In this document: in pieces, positions 34,601 through 43,394 of the stretch
Layout: each line of letters opens with the position of its first letter
Position numbering within the stretch: position 1 is the first letter of the stretch
Source: DDH964 sp963806685
GTDB lineage: Bacteria; Desulfobacterota; Desulfuromonadia; Desulfuromonadales; DDH964
NCBI GenBank assembly: GCA_963806685.1
Contig: CAWDZB010000005.1
Location: 1-64,000 of the forward strand
DNA: 64,000 nucleotides
Direction: 5' to 3'
Translations under genes and position numbers: made by a program
Notes under the pieces: generated by a model
What the model saw: only the letters and a program-made list of their open reading frames with translations
What the model was told of the DNA's origin: nothing
The model's database searches: none

Positions 34601-34722
34601 ATTCCGACGGAGCCGGCCATCCGGCCCTGGCGGTCCTGGGCGTCAGTGCCGCGGGTGGAGTTCGAGTGCAGGTGAAGGATGCCGGTAGCGGAAGCCTTGT
34701 AAATAACATCGAGGTGCCCTGA
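31627..34722 (+). CDS. Secreted M36-like (fungalysin-type) metalloprotease with calcium and FG-GAP-like repeats
   Basis: 1031 residues with a signal peptide (cleavage after AMAG). Order: beta-rich N-terminal domains (~35-270); a gluzincin domain with HEYGH at 419-423 and third ligand Glu449 in EGFGDYF; thrombospondin-type-3-like calcium repeats at ~585-665 (DNCPLIFNPDQADSNSNG, DTDGDGLSD); then about seven ~50-residue repeats built on VVPDLNGNGAPELAMLG to the end, probably a beta-propeller. No FTP propeptide is present in this chain; it may be the separate upstream gene. Exported and probably surface-bound or released. Coding is GC-rich, in contrast to its upstream neighbour. Confidence 0.85.
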   Translation: MDNHKIKVLYNVVLTVFIALVILIVPCKAMAGAYLNNAWLAGGTDADGDGYYESFYVEIDGNVSGGGSAQVYAVITDNSGNEAFGPWTITGTGTSDDVWAMMDDTRYGLVFPAVVSVTVTLHDYATGAAIGSTTFGVPIDGGADTVSPLNTNGTWNWGSLETGPHWFSFQVHPGLQYLVETGSLGPNADTVIFLFNSDGEEGPQNLIGQNDDRLGADACGYDFSGDCRASRVVWNSAETRTLYVLVDGYGYTAGTDYGVRVLASPINYVPGTAQVFYPSPVVSSQNTSLQDNFDQDSPELNAELAAVALPEIMTAGSGYHLDGAYASTRLTTNRATESSPDFLYTRSDDRFEEANAFYHIDRAQRYIQSLGFQGLWDQPIAVNAHASEEDNAWYSPLDMHLNFGDGGVDDAEDGEVVLHEYGHALLFRQSITSLEDWVTISDDYAAIQEGFGDYFAAAAASQYSNGFQDALIGDWDATYYSTENPPYLRRIDHSAAERRYPDALVGEPHTDGEIWSSALWEIRGKLGAAVADRIVLQGNYLLSVADTMPEAAQAMLYADMQLFGGMHGTDLLSVLTPRGLVVNNSDIDADSVVDSVDNCPLIFNPDQADSNSNGIGDACDSSDTDGDGLSDTEELVLGTNPVNPDTDGDGTPDGLDPAPLDPTVGGNKLPMMVSLPNINGSSADEVAVLFEDAEGNLSAVVKDVASGATLREMPFNNLFIPIDFIVVPDLNGNGAPELAMLGVNKETGDVQIHFKDSRWGTWVAPGLINFGQEGEPISLSVVPDLNGNGKVELAVFEKNRSTGAPQVRIKDSGTGLWVKSAYFDPQLSPNFLRVLADVNGNEAPELAMLGKDAKGQVKALVKDGATVTWLNTIFYNPHLTPIDLAVFPDLDGNGAAELALLGLDGGGPKIQLKDTDSGKLSGWIYFVPDMTPQALTVVPDVSGNGAAELAVLGTTTGGVVQVLVKDSATGLLVQKVVFDNTYTPKALAMISDSDGAGHPALAVLGVSAAGGVRVQVKDAGSGSLVNNIEVP

Positions 34723-34747
34723 ACATTCACGACAAACTAAAATCATA

Positions 34748-34769
34748 GGGGCGGTTACTCAACCGCCCC
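34748..34769 (+). terminator. Terminator after the metalloprotease
   Basis: GGGGCGGTT-ACTC-AACCGCCCC followed by CAAATTTTA, 25 nt after the stop. Confidence 0.8.
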
Positions 34770-35033
34770 CAAATTTTAGGGGAAATTCTGGTCTCGAATT
34801 ACAGTGAATTTGGTAGCCAGTGATTTATATAACCACGTCGAATTATCCCGATGGTATGAATTCCTGCTGGTAGCGTGGCCAATTTCCACTTGACCTTGCC
34901 ACCCTTGGTGGAAGGATTAGGACATGTAGTCTTGTTCAAATTTCTGGAAAGGCCAGAAGCAGGAAGGATTCATAGATATAATTTCAGCAGATCTGGAATT
35001 TTTCTGGCGGGAATTTTTATTCAAGGAGTGATT
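34770..35033. other. Non-coding interval before the CDGSH gene
   Basis: No gene supported. The open frame running through it into the CDGSH gene has no start signal before 35034 and no recognisable protein features. Confidence 0.5.
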
Positions 35034-35285
35034 ATGTCCAAAGTAAACCCCGAAGACGGTATGCCGATCGGTCTGACCCTTGAGCCGGGCACTTATTACC
35101 GCTGCACCTGCGGGAAGTCGCAGAATTTGCCATTTTGTGACGAGTCCCACGGCGGTTCGGAACGGTTGCCGATCCAATTCAAGATCAGGAAGCGCCAGAA
35201 AGTTTATCTCTGCGGCTGTGGTTTGACGGGAGACCAGCCCTTTTGCGATGGTAGTTGCGGGGTTTCACTGGCCGGAAGGGACTGA
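35034..35285 (+). CDS. CDGSH iron-sulfur domain protein, second motif altered
   Basis: 83 residues from ATG 35034, chosen for AAGGAGTG just before it. Two CDGSH-type motifs: CTCGKSQNLPFCDESH and CGCGLTGDQPFCDGSC. In the first, the three Cys and one His that hold a 2Fe-2S cluster are all present. In the second, the His is replaced by Cys, giving an all-Cys site. Such small proteins handle electrons or iron in the cytoplasm. It stands alone. Confidence 0.85.
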   Translation: MSKVNPEDGMPIGLTLEPGTYYRCTCGKSQNLPFCDESHGGSERLPIQFKIRKRQKVYLCGCGLTGDQPFCDGSCGVSLAGRD

Positions 35286-35446
35286 ACCAGAATCATGCAG
35301 TAGGCGGTCGCGGGCCTTATCCGCTTGGAGTTTGTTTGACCAAAGGTAATCCCCCGGTCCTGTTCCAGGGCCGGGGGAAACAAGCTGGGATGCCGCGACA
35401 TGCTGCTGCGGCCGATTCCCTTGGATTGGTTCTTGAAAATGGCGGA

Positions 35447-35644
35447 TCAGCGGGGATTTTTGGTCTGGCAATCCTGGCGCCAGGAGCAGTCGGCCTGCTG
35501 GCACTCGAACCGCCAACTGGCACCGAAGCAGTCCTGGTTCCCCTCCGCCCTTTGGATGGCGCGAATCGCATCCCCTTTGCGAAGTTTTGCCGCCCCGCCA
35601 ATCCCCATTCTCCGACTCCGTTCTCTCACCTCGGTGATGTTCAT
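35447..35644 (-). CDS. Small SAP-like domain protein
   Basis: 65 residues, start ATG after AAGGAAAAAGAGC. The N-terminal half (VRERSRRMGIGGAAKLRKGD, AIRAIQRAEGN) is a SAP/Rho-N-like helix-turn-helix. The C-terminal part has DCFGASWRFECQQADCSWRQDC, four Cys that could bind metal. I recognise the layout from conserved small proteins of Desulfuromonadales; DNA- or RNA-binding is likely but unproven. Confidence 0.72.
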   Translation of the reverse strand: MNITEVRERSRRMGIGGAAKLRKGDAIRAIQRAEGNQDCFGASWRFECQQADCSWRQDCQTKNPR

Positions 35645-36038
35645 GCTCTTTTTCCTTTTTTTTGGGTAACTCGTTTAATTATCGAAGAAAATATGCAGTC
35701 GGTGCTCGGTAGTCTAGCGGAGTTTGGCCGGCCGTCAACTATTCCTGCAAAGAAACTCTCGACCCGTTGCCGACCGAAAGTGCGAGAGGCAAAGCATTAA
35801 AAACAGCCCGCCCCGGCATCCAGAGGGCCGCACCCTCTCCCGCGGCCCGTCCCCAAGCCGAAAATCCCCGGCTACCCCATGCCAGGTGTTTAAATCTGCC
35901 CCTTGCCGGGCCGACCCCGAAACGGCATCCGGCGTATAATAAGTGTTAGGAAAGACAAACAATTGGCGGTTGTTCCGGCTCCGGCCGGTTGCCATGGCTC
36001 CGGGGCGGGAGCAGTTGTTCGCAGCAACGGAGGACAAT
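35645..36038. other. Gene-free interval
   Basis: 394 bases. A perfect TATAAT lies at 35935-35940, about 100 nt before the next gene, without a convincing -35 box. No gene or RNA recognised. Confidence 0.45.
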
Positions 36039-36287
36039 ATGAAACGGACTGACTATGATGGGATGTGTGAACTGGCCAGCGAAGGTCGCCTGACGTGGCT
36101 GGAAAACACCCTTTCCCACGAAAAAGGCCGGGTGATTTCCTGCGAAGGTGATCGCATCGAAGTCGATGTCGCCGGGCGGCAGGAAGAATGGAGCCTGCGC
36201 GATTGCAAAGAACTGACCTATGGCTATAAGGTCAATTACGGCGAGGTGATGAAACATCCCCATGAATTCGATACCCATCTGGGCTGA
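36039..36287 (+). CDS. Conserved hypothetical small protein
   Basis: 82 residues from ATG 36039 (MKRTDYDGMCELAS), preceded by GGAGGACAAT; the longer in-frame start lacks a site. A helical start (LASEGRLTWLENTLSHEKG) leads into a small beta segment (RVISCEGDRIEVDVAGRQEE) and a charged end (VMKHPHEFDTHLG). No family named; it resembles small cytosolic proteins of the same bacterial group. Confidence 0.65.
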   Translation: MKRTDYDGMCELASEGRLTWLENTLSHEKGRVISCEGDRIEVDVAGRQEEWSLRDCKELTYGYKVNYGEVMKHPHEFDTHLG

Positions 36288-36519
36288 CGGGTAAAGAGAG
36301 AATAGGTTGGGGCGGATCTCCTGTTGGTAGGGAGGTCCGTGCGATTTTATTTGACCAGCTAACCACATCCCCCGCGGGCTTGACCTTCACCTCGCAGGTG
36401 CTTAACATGCCCGGCCAGCGGTTGGCAGCATGACATTCCGTTCCCTGGCGGGAATGATGTCGAAGGTCTCAGCAAGGGGCCGCTTTTTCAATCAAGGCAA
36501 TTGCAGGAAAAGGGAGAAA

Positions 36520-37002
36520 ATGCCCGATATCGAGACGGTCGCGGCCTGGCTGGAAGCCCGGGGGATTGAAGTGTTGCGCCTTGCCGCGGCCACGCCGACG
36601 GCATCCAGTGCCGCAGCGGCCATCGGCTGCAGCGCCGCCGAGATCGCCAAAAGCGTCCTCTTCATCGCCGGCGGTGAGCCGGTACTGGTGGTCACCGCCG
36701 GCGACATGAAAGTGCGCAGCGGCCTGCTCAAGCAGGCTCTAGGGCGCAGCGGCAAGGTACGCCTCCCCGACGCCGGCGAAGTGTTGGCAGCCACCGGCTA
36801 TCTTCCCGGCGGGGTCTGCCCGTTCCTGCTGCCGGATGACCTGCCGGTGCTGGTGGATCGTTCGCTGTCTCGCTTTGCCACCGTCTATCCCGCTGCCGGT
36901 GATGATCACAGCGGCGTTCCGGTGGCGCCCGACCGGATTCTTGACCTCACCGGCGGAAGGTGGGTCGAGGTCTGCCAGCCTCTGGCCGCCGAAAGGGAAT
37001 AG
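36520..37002 (+). CDS. YbaK-type aminoacyl-tRNA deacylase
   Basis: 160 residues from ATG 36520 after AAAGGGAGAAA. YbaK/prolyl-tRNA synthetase-associated domain: IGCSAAEIAKSVLFIAGGEPVL, VTAGDMKVR, and TGYLPGGVCPF with the conserved Gly-Gly loop. Such enzymes clear mischarged tRNA (Cys- or Ala-tRNA-Pro); the exact substrate cannot be read from sequence. Confidence 0.85.
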   Translation: MPDIETVAAWLEARGIEVLRLAAATPTASSAAAAIGCSAAEIAKSVLFIAGGEPVLVVTAGDMKVRSGLLKQALGRSGKVRLPDAGEVLAATGYLPGGVCPFLLPDDLPVLVDRSLSRFATVYPAAGDDHSGVPVAPDRILDLTGGRWVEVCQPLAAERE

Positions 37003-37065
37003 GCGGTTGACGCTCCGGTTTTCATCTGGCATTGTCCGGCTAGACTGTATATGTAATCCATTGTG

Positions 37066-38925
37066 ATGTTTGCCGTTCCGTTGCGCCTTCTGCCCCGGAT
37101 CTTGCCCGTGTTCGAAAACCTGCCCATCTCCCCCTGGCTTCGCAAACTGGCCGGCCATGCCGAAAGCCGCCACCTGGTTCTCAGCGTCCTGGTCGGCCTG
37201 ATCGCCGGAGCCGGAGCGATCGCCTTCTATTTCGCCACCAACGGCCTGAACCAGTGGCTGCTGGAGGGCGTGGGCGGATACCTTCCTCCCGGCGAGGGAG
37301 GGGATGTTGCCGCCGCGACCATGCCCCTGATTACTTCGCTGGGGATGGGGCATCGCTGGTTCCTCTTTCTGCTGCCGGCCCTCGGCGGCCTGATCTCCGG
37401 GTTGCTGGTCTACAACTTCGCCCCCGAAGCCGAGGGGCACGGCACCGACGCCGCCATCGACGCTTTCCACAACCGCGGCGGCCTGATCCGGGGCCGGGTC
37501 CCCTGGATCAAGGCGCTGGCCTCGGTGGCGACCATCGGCACCGGCGGCAGCGCCGGGAAGGAGGGGCCGATCGCCCAGATCGGCGCCGGCTTCGGCTCCT
37601 TTCTCGCCGCGCGGCTGCGCCTTTCCAGCACCGACCGGCGCATCCTGCTCCTCGCCGGGATCGCCGGCGGCATCGGCGCGACCTTCCGCGCGCCCCTGGG
37701 CGGTGCGCTGTTCGCCGTAGAGGTCCTTTACCGCGATCCAGAGTTCGAGCACGAAGCCCTGATCCCCTGCCTGATTTCGTCGATCATCGCCTATTCCCTG
37801 TTCGGAGCGGTCACCGGCTGGCGCCCACTCCTGGTCACACCCCACTTCGTCTTCGAGCATCCCAGCGAACTGGTCCTCTACCTGGTGCTCGGCTTGGTCT
37901 GCGCCGGTTTCGGCAAAATCTACGTCAGCACCTTCTACGGCCTGCGTGATCGCTTCCGGAAGTTGCCGCTCCCCCGGCCCCTTCGCCCCGCCCTCGGTGG
38001 CCTGCTGCTCGGTTTGCTGGCGATGGCGGTGCCGCAGGTACTCGGCTCCGGCTACGGCTGGGTCCAGGCGGCCCTCTACGGCAGGATGGCGCTGTGGGTG
38101 ATGCTGGTGGTGGCGCTGGCCAAGATTCTCGCCACCAGCCTGACCATCCCCTCGGGGGGCTCCGGTGGGGTCTTCGCGCCGAGCCTGGTGATCGGTGCCC
38201 TGCTCGGCGGGGCCTTCGGCGCCATCGCCGGCCAAGCCTTTCCGATGCTGGTCAGCGACCCGCGCAGCTACGTCCTGGTCGGTATGGCCGGGTTCTTCGC
38301 CGGGGTCTCCAACACGCCGATCGCCACCCTGATCATGGTCAGCGAACTGACCGGGAACTACGCTCTGCTGGCGCCGCTGATGCTGATCAGCGTGGTGGCG
38401 ATGCTCGTTTTCCGGCAGAACTCGATCTACGAAAAGCAGGTGCGCAGCCGACTCGACTCCCCCGCCCATCTCGGCGATTTCGTCGTCGACGTGCTGGAGG
38501 GGCTCAAGGTCGGCGACATGGTTGATCTGGGGCACCTGCCGACGCTGATCCCCGAAAATCTCCTCTTGCCTGACATCTTGCTGCGCATCGCTCGCGCTGA
38601 GGGTGCTTATTACCCGGTTGTCGATGCCGAGGGCAGGATGAACGGGATCTTCTCGGTCAATGACATCCGGCGGATTCTCGACGAGGAGATTCCCCCCGGC
38701 CTGGTTTGCGCCAGTGACATCGCCAACTCCCAGGTGGTCTCCTGCGAACCGGGCGACTCGATGAACGATGCCTTGCAAAAGCTGACCAGCCACGGCTTCG
38801 AGGAACTGCCGGTGGTCGCGCCCGACAACCCGGGCAAGGTGCTGTTCATGCTCTCGCGGCGCGCCATGCTGGCCCGCTACGCCAGGGAGCTGGAAATGAA
38901 AAAGGGACATTACCAGGAAAGTTAG
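37066..38925 (+). CDS. CLC-type chloride channel/antiporter with CBS pair
   Basis: About 619 residues. The N-terminal ~420 residues form a CLC membrane domain with the gating-Glu loop GSAGKEGPIAQIG and GGSGGVFAPSLVIG. The GREGP-type Pro is kept, unlike the fluoride-type CLC at 17544. The C-terminal ~160 residues contain two CBS domains (VGDMVDLGHLPTLIPE, VVDAEGRMNGIFSVNDI; CASDIANSQVVSCEPGDSMN) that probably bind adenine nucleotides. It moves chloride across the inner membrane. A GTG three bases upstream is an alternative start. Confidence 0.9.
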   Translation: MFAVPLRLLPRILPVFENLPISPWLRKLAGHAESRHLVLSVLVGLIAGAGAIAFYFATNGLNQWLLEGVGGYLPPGEGGDVAAATMPLITSLGMGHRWFLFLLPALGGLISGLLVYNFAPEAEGHGTDAAIDAFHNRGGLIRGRVPWIKALASVATIGTGGSAGKEGPIAQIGAGFGSFLAARLRLSSTDRRILLLAGIAGGIGATFRAPLGGALFAVEVLYRDPEFEHEALIPCLISSIIAYSLFGAVTGWRPLLVTPHFVFEHPSELVLYLVLGLVCAGFGKIYVSTFYGLRDRFRKLPLPRPLRPALGGLLLGLLAMAVPQVLGSGYGWVQAALYGRMALWVMLVVALAKILATSLTIPSGGSGGVFAPSLVIGALLGGAFGAIAGQAFPMLVSDPRSYVLVGMAGFFAGVSNTPIATLIMVSELTGNYALLAPLMLISVVAMLVFRQNSIYEKQVRSRLDSPAHLGDFVVDVLEGLKVGDMVDLGHLPTLIPENLLLPDILLRIARAEGAYYPVVDAEGRMNGIFSVNDIRRILDEEIPPGLVCASDIANSQVVSCEPGDSMNDALQKLTSHGFEELPVVAPDNPGKVLFMLSRRAMLARYARELEMKKGHYQES

Positions 38926-38993
38926 TGCTCTCCCGGTGATTGCCCGCTGGCATGCCCCTGTGCTAGTCTGTGCCACTGTCCGGAGTGCCCCGC

Positions 38994-39734
38994 ATGGTGA
39001 AGAAAGAGCGACTCGACAAGCTGCTGGTCAGCCGCGGCCTGGTCCAGTCCCGGGAACGGGCGCGGGCCCTGATCCTCGCCGGGAAGGTGGTGGTCGGCGA
39101 CCACGCGGTCGACAAGGCCGGGACCCAGGTTGCCGCCGATTCCGAGCTGCGCCTGAAGGGGGAGGATATCCCCTTCGTGTCCCGCGGCGGGGTAAAGCTT
39201 GTAGCCGGTCTCGATGCCTTCGGTCTCCCCGTCGCCGGCCTGGTCGCCATCGATGTCGGTGCCTCCACCGGCGGCTTCACCGACTGCCTGCTGCAGCGCG
39301 GGGCGGCCCGCGTCTATGCCGTCGACGTCGGCTACGGCCAACTGGCCTGGAAGCTGCGGGAGGATTCGCGGGTGGTCAACCTGGAACGGACCAACATCCG
39401 CGACCTCACTCCCGAAGCACTCTCCGAGCGGCCGCAGCTGGCGGTCATCGATGCGTCCTTCATTTCTCTCGACAAGGTTCTGCCGGCGACTCTGGCGCTG
39501 CTCACTCCGGCAGCTACCATCGTCGCCCTGATCAAGCCGCAGTTTGAGGTCGGGCGCGGTGAGGTCGGCAAGGGAGGGGTGGTACGGGATGCCGGCCAGC
39601 ACCGGCGGGTCGTCGAGCAGGTGCGGGAGACCGCCGAGACCCTCGGCTGCCGGGTGCTGGGGGTCGTCGAAAGCCCGATCCTCGGCCCCAAGGGGAACCG
39701 GGAATTCCTGATCGGCCTGGCCCGGGAGTCCTAA
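38994..39734 (+). CDS. tlyA: TlyA family rRNA 2'-O-methyltransferase
   Basis: 246 residues from ATG 38994, nine nucleotides after GGAG. An S4 RNA-binding domain at ~4-60 (ERLDKLLVSRGLVQSRERA) is followed by an FtsJ-type methyltransferase: SAM motif IDVGASTGGFTDCLLQ, DVGYGQLAWKLR, and KPQFEVGR. In relatives it methylates 16S/23S rRNA; called a hemolysin in older annotation. Confidence 0.9.
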   Translation: MVKKERLDKLLVSRGLVQSRERARALILAGKVVVGDHAVDKAGTQVAADSELRLKGEDIPFVSRGGVKLVAGLDAFGLPVAGLVAIDVGASTGGFTDCLLQRGAARVYAVDVGYGQLAWKLREDSRVVNLERTNIRDLTPEALSERPQLAVIDASFISLDKVLPATLALLTPAATIVALIKPQFEVGRGEVGKGGVVRDAGQHRRVVEQVRETAETLGCRVLGVVESPILGPKGNREFLIGLARES

Positions 39735-39815
39735 CCGGCTACCGGGCCAGGCTGCGCTGCTCCGGCCCAGTCCGAGTGGCTAACCGCAATCCTTTCCAAG
39801 GGGACTGCTCGATTC

Positions 39816-40874
39816 ATGCTGAGACTTCTGCATACCTCCGGACTCTCCCTCGGTGCACCGCTGACCGCCTTCGGTCCCCAGGCGGGACCCCGCCGCGAGG
39901 ATTTTTTCCATACCTTTGAACGTCTGCTGGAGACGGCGCGTCGCGAGCAGGTGGATGTGTTCCTGGTCGCCGGCGATCTCTTTGCCACGCCGCGACCGGA
40001 GCGGGACTGCCTGCAGCGGGTGCAGGCCGGTCTGAAGACCCTGGCCGAGGCCGGTATTTTGCCGGTGCTCCTGCCCGGTGCCGGTGAGATGGGGCTGACC
40101 GCCGATGCGGTCTACCGCCGCGAGGAGCTGCCGGGAACCATCCTCCCCGCCAATGGCGGGATGCGGGAGATCGAGGTGGGCGGGCAACGGGTGCGGTTCG
40201 TCGTCGCCGGTGCCGCGCCTTCCGTGCCGTTGCCCGGAGGGATCGACATCGTTGTCGCCGCCGGGGAATCGGAAGCCTTCCCCGGGACTTTTGATGAGAG
40301 CTTCCGACCCGCCTACCTGGCACTCGGCGGCCGGGGCGAATTCAAGCTGCTGGAGCGGGATGGAACCGTTTATGGCTGCCGTCCCGGGGCGCCGGAAGGG
40401 CGCGACTTCTCCGAGCCCGGTCCCTGCTTCGCGGCCCTGGTCGAGATGGGAGCAGAGGGCTGCAGGGTCGAGGCCCTGCCGACCGAGAGCCGGCAATTGT
40501 TGGTGCGCAGTATCGAGCTGAGCGGCAGAGAGGAGGAAGGGGAACTCCTGGCTCTGGTTCGGCAGGCGCTGGAGCCCCGGGCGGCCGTCCAGCTGACCCT
40601 GTCCGGACCTGTGGAACAGCCCCTCGAGCTGTCCGCCCTGCGGCAAGCGGCCGGAGGAGACTGTTTTTTTCTCGAGCTGGTTAATCGGACCCGGCTTGCG
40701 GCCAGCCGCCTGGTGGCGCGATTGGCCGAAGAAGACACGGTGCGCGGTCTCTGCCTGCGGCGGTTTCTGGAGCGCTTTGGGGCGGCCGGTGAAGAGGAGG
40801 GCGCGCTGCTGGAAGGGGCACTGCGGGAAATTCTTGGTCGACTGGGGGTCTTTCCCAAGGGAGGGGTACGATGA
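39816..40874 (+). CDS. SbcD-like metallophosphoesterase with degenerate active site
   Basis: 352 residues with the SbcD/Mre11/YhaO layout, and it overlaps the SbcC-like gene by 4 bp. The metal-binding motifs are eroded: the usual HTSDLHLG reads LHTSGLSLG, GDLFD reads GDLFA, GNHD reads GAGE, and the late GHxH site reads LGGRGE. Only the central GDLF Asp survives. The fold-level elements (REQVDVFLVAGDLFATPRPE) remain. It is probably not a nuclease, but may still partner the ATPase structurally. Confidence 0.75.
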   Translation: MLRLLHTSGLSLGAPLTAFGPQAGPRREDFFHTFERLLETARREQVDVFLVAGDLFATPRPERDCLQRVQAGLKTLAEAGILPVLLPGAGEMGLTADAVYRREELPGTILPANGGMREIEVGGQRVRFVVAGAAPSVPLPGGIDIVVAAGESEAFPGTFDESFRPAYLALGGRGEFKLLERDGTVYGCRPGAPEGRDFSEPGPCFAALVEMGAEGCRVEALPTESRQLLVRSIELSGREEEGELLALVRQALEPRAAVQLTLSGPVEQPLELSALRQAAGGDCFFLELVNRTRLAASRLVARLAEEDTVRGLCLRRFLERFGAAGEEEGALLEGALREILGRLGVFPKGGVR

Positions 40875-43065
40875 TCCTGCGCCACCTGGAGCTGAAACCG
40901 TTTGGCCGCTTCAGCGATCGCAACTTCGAATTCCGCCGTGGTCTCAACCTGGTGGTCGGGCCCAACGAAGCCGGCAAATCGACCCTGGTCGAGGCGATAC
41001 CGGCGGTTCTGTTCGGCAGCGGCAACGCCGACCGGTACCGCCCCTGGGGTCGCCCCGGCGAATGCCGGGCCGCCCTGGTCCTGGAGAGCGGCCAACGCAC
41101 CGTGCGCATCGAGCGCGACCTGCTCAGCGACCAGACGGAACTGGTGGAGCGGGACGATCTCTACCAGGTCCTCGACAGCTTTTCCGGCAAGGCGCCGGCG
41201 CGGGGGCGCGGGGCGAGCCGGGCCGACTACCTGGATCGGCTGAGCCGCTGGTTCGGGGTCGCCGACGAGGAGTTGTTCCGGGCCTCCCTGTTCTTCGGCC
41301 AAGGGGCGCTCGAGGTCGGCGGCGGGGACGGCTTTGCTACCCGCGTGCGCAGCCTGCTGACCGGAGCCGTTGATACCGACTACGAACAGGTTCTCGCGAC
41401 CCTCGGTGAAGACTACTTCGCTCTGACCCGGGAAAACCCCTGGGGGCGGGACCGGACCCGGGACCGGGAACTGGAGACCCTCCGTGCCCGCCTGGCCGAA
41501 CTGGAAAGGCAGCAGCAGGAAGCGGCAACCCTGATTGCCGGCGCCCGGGAGCTGCAGGGGCGGATCGGCGAGCTGCGCGCCCGCCTCGAAGCGGAACGGG
41601 AGGACTTTCGCCAAGGAAACCGCTATCTGAATTGGGCCCGCCAGCAGTGGGGACGCCTAGAAAAGCCCGAGGCGGTCGCCGCCCATCCCGCCGTCCCTTC
41701 CGCGGAGGTGGCCGAACTGCTCAAGGAACAGGAGGAACTGCGCCGCCAATATCAGAAGACCGGGCTCCCCCAGCCGATCCCCGACGAACTGCCGGTGCTC
41801 CTTGCCGAAGCGGCGGAGATCCGCCAGGAACTGGTGGCGTTAGGGGGGAGACTGCCCGCCTTCGCCAGTCCCTGGCCAAGGTGCCGAAACTCCCCTGGCG
41901 GTCGGCCGCTGCCAGCAATGTACTCCTCTCCTTGATCGTCGGCGGGGTGGCCTGGCAGTTCCCCGCCTGGTTCTGGGGGACGATGGTGGGTGCACTGACG
42001 CTGTGCGGCGTTGGCTGGGGGCTGGTCCTCTGGCGGGCGGGAGTGATCCGCGCCCAGCGGGGGCATCTAAAAGGGCAGGGGACCATCCTCGAGCAGCAGC
42101 GGGAGGCTGCTCAGGAGCGGCTTGCCGCCCTCGACGACCGTTTCGAAGCTCTCGGCCTGTCCCCCTCGGCGGTACAGGTGGCGCGGATGCAGAAGAACCT
42201 CGAACGGGCGCGCCGTCAAAACGAGCGCCTGTACGCCATTGAAGGCGCCCTGGAGGCGCTGGCCTCCCAGCCGCCGGCCTCGGCCGCCGCAGCCGGAGCA
42301 GCAGCGGCAGCGGCAGCGGCAGCGGCTGGCGCCGAGCTTCCGGCCAACCTCCTTCCCCTGGAGGAACTCCCCGAAGCCGAGGCGCGCCTGGAAGCGTTGG
42401 AAACAACCATCTCCGGGCACGAAACCGAGCTGCTGCGGCTGATGGAGGAAGAGACTGCTCTCCAGGGGGAGCTGCTCGCCGCCGAGGCGCTGGCGGAGGA
42501 AGTGCAGCAGCTGCGGGCGCAGGAAGCAGAACTTTGTCACCGGCGGGATGTCCTGGCTCTGAGCATCGACCTGCTTGGCGGGGCGGTGGACGAATACCAC
42601 CAGGTCCACTTCACCCGCTTCGGCGATGAACTCGGCCAGTCGCTGCGGCTGCTCACCGGCGGCCGCTATGCCGAGGTGCGCTGCGACGAGCATTTCGCCT
42701 TTGCCCTGCGCAGCAAGGGGAACAGCTGGCAGCCGCTGGAACGCTTCAGTCACGGTACTGTCGACGCCTGCCGGCTGGCCGTCCGCCTCGCCCTGACCCG
42801 GCGTCTGGCCCGGGACCGCCACCTGCCGCTGATCCTCGATGACCCGCTGGTCAATCTCGACCGAGGCCGGATGGGCGAAGCGCTGAAGATGCTCGAACGG
42901 CTGAGCAGGGAACATCAGATCATCCTTTTCAGCCATGACGAGCAGCTGCTGAAACGGGCTGCCCGCGATCGCTGGCACGTCATCCCCCTCGAGGAAAGCC
43001 GAGGACTGCCTCCCCACAGCATCCAGGAAAGGAACGACGACAGTGGACAACTGCATCTTCTGTAA
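40871..43065 (+). pseudogene. SbcC/YhaN-like SMC-type ATPase, single-base frameshift
   Basis: Two frames together encode one ~731-residue protein. The first (to ~41848) has Walker A GPNEAGKST and a coiled coil. The second carries a hydrophobic pair of segments (VLLSLIVGGVAWQFPAWFWG, MVGALTLCGVGWGLVLW), as in YhaN-type members, more coiled coil with a poly-Ala tract, then FSHGTVDACRLAVRLAL and Walker B LPLILDDPLVNLD. The switch falls at a run of six G (41843-41848); seven G would restore one frame. Partner of the upstream SbcD-like gene. Confidence 0.75.
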
Positions 43066-43387
43066 AATTCTCGCCGGGGAGATTCCTGGCAAGTGTGTCT
43101 ACGAGGACGACCGGGTGGTGGCGCTGGTGGATGTCAATCCCCAGGCGCCGCATCACTACCTCCTCGTGCCCCGCAAGCACATCCGCACCACCCTCGACCT
43201 GACCACCGCCGACAACGACCTGATTGGGCACATCCACCAGGTCGCCGGGAAGATTGCCCACGACCTGGAGTTTGCCGACGATGGCTTCCGCATCGTCAAC
43301 AACTGCAACGAGGGGGCCGGCCAGTCGGTGTGGCATCTTCACTTCCATCTCCTCGGCGGTCGGGAGCTGGGCTGGCCGCCGGGTTAG
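43043..43387 (+). CDS. HIT family protein
   Basis: 114 residues from GTG 43043, overlapping the SbcC-like gene by 23 bp. NCIFCKILAGEIPG at the start and the catalytic histidine triad HLHFH at the end are intact. Branch members hydrolyse nucleotide-phosphoramidates or dinucleotides (HINT-like). Part of the SbcD-SbcC-HIT-flavoprotein-ICMT run of tightly packed genes. Confidence 0.93.
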   Translation: MDNCIFCKILAGEIPGKCVYEDDRVVALVDVNPQAPHHYLLVPRKHIRTTLDLTTADNDLIGHIHQVAGKIAHDLEFADDGFRIVNNCNEGAGQSVWHLHFHLLGGRELGWPPG

Positions 43388-43394
43388 GCAGGCA

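Noticed and set aside
36739..38976. 745-codon minus-strand frame opposite the CLC-CBS gene
   Set aside because: Shadow of the channel gene; Gln/Gly/Asp-rich with no recognisable fold.
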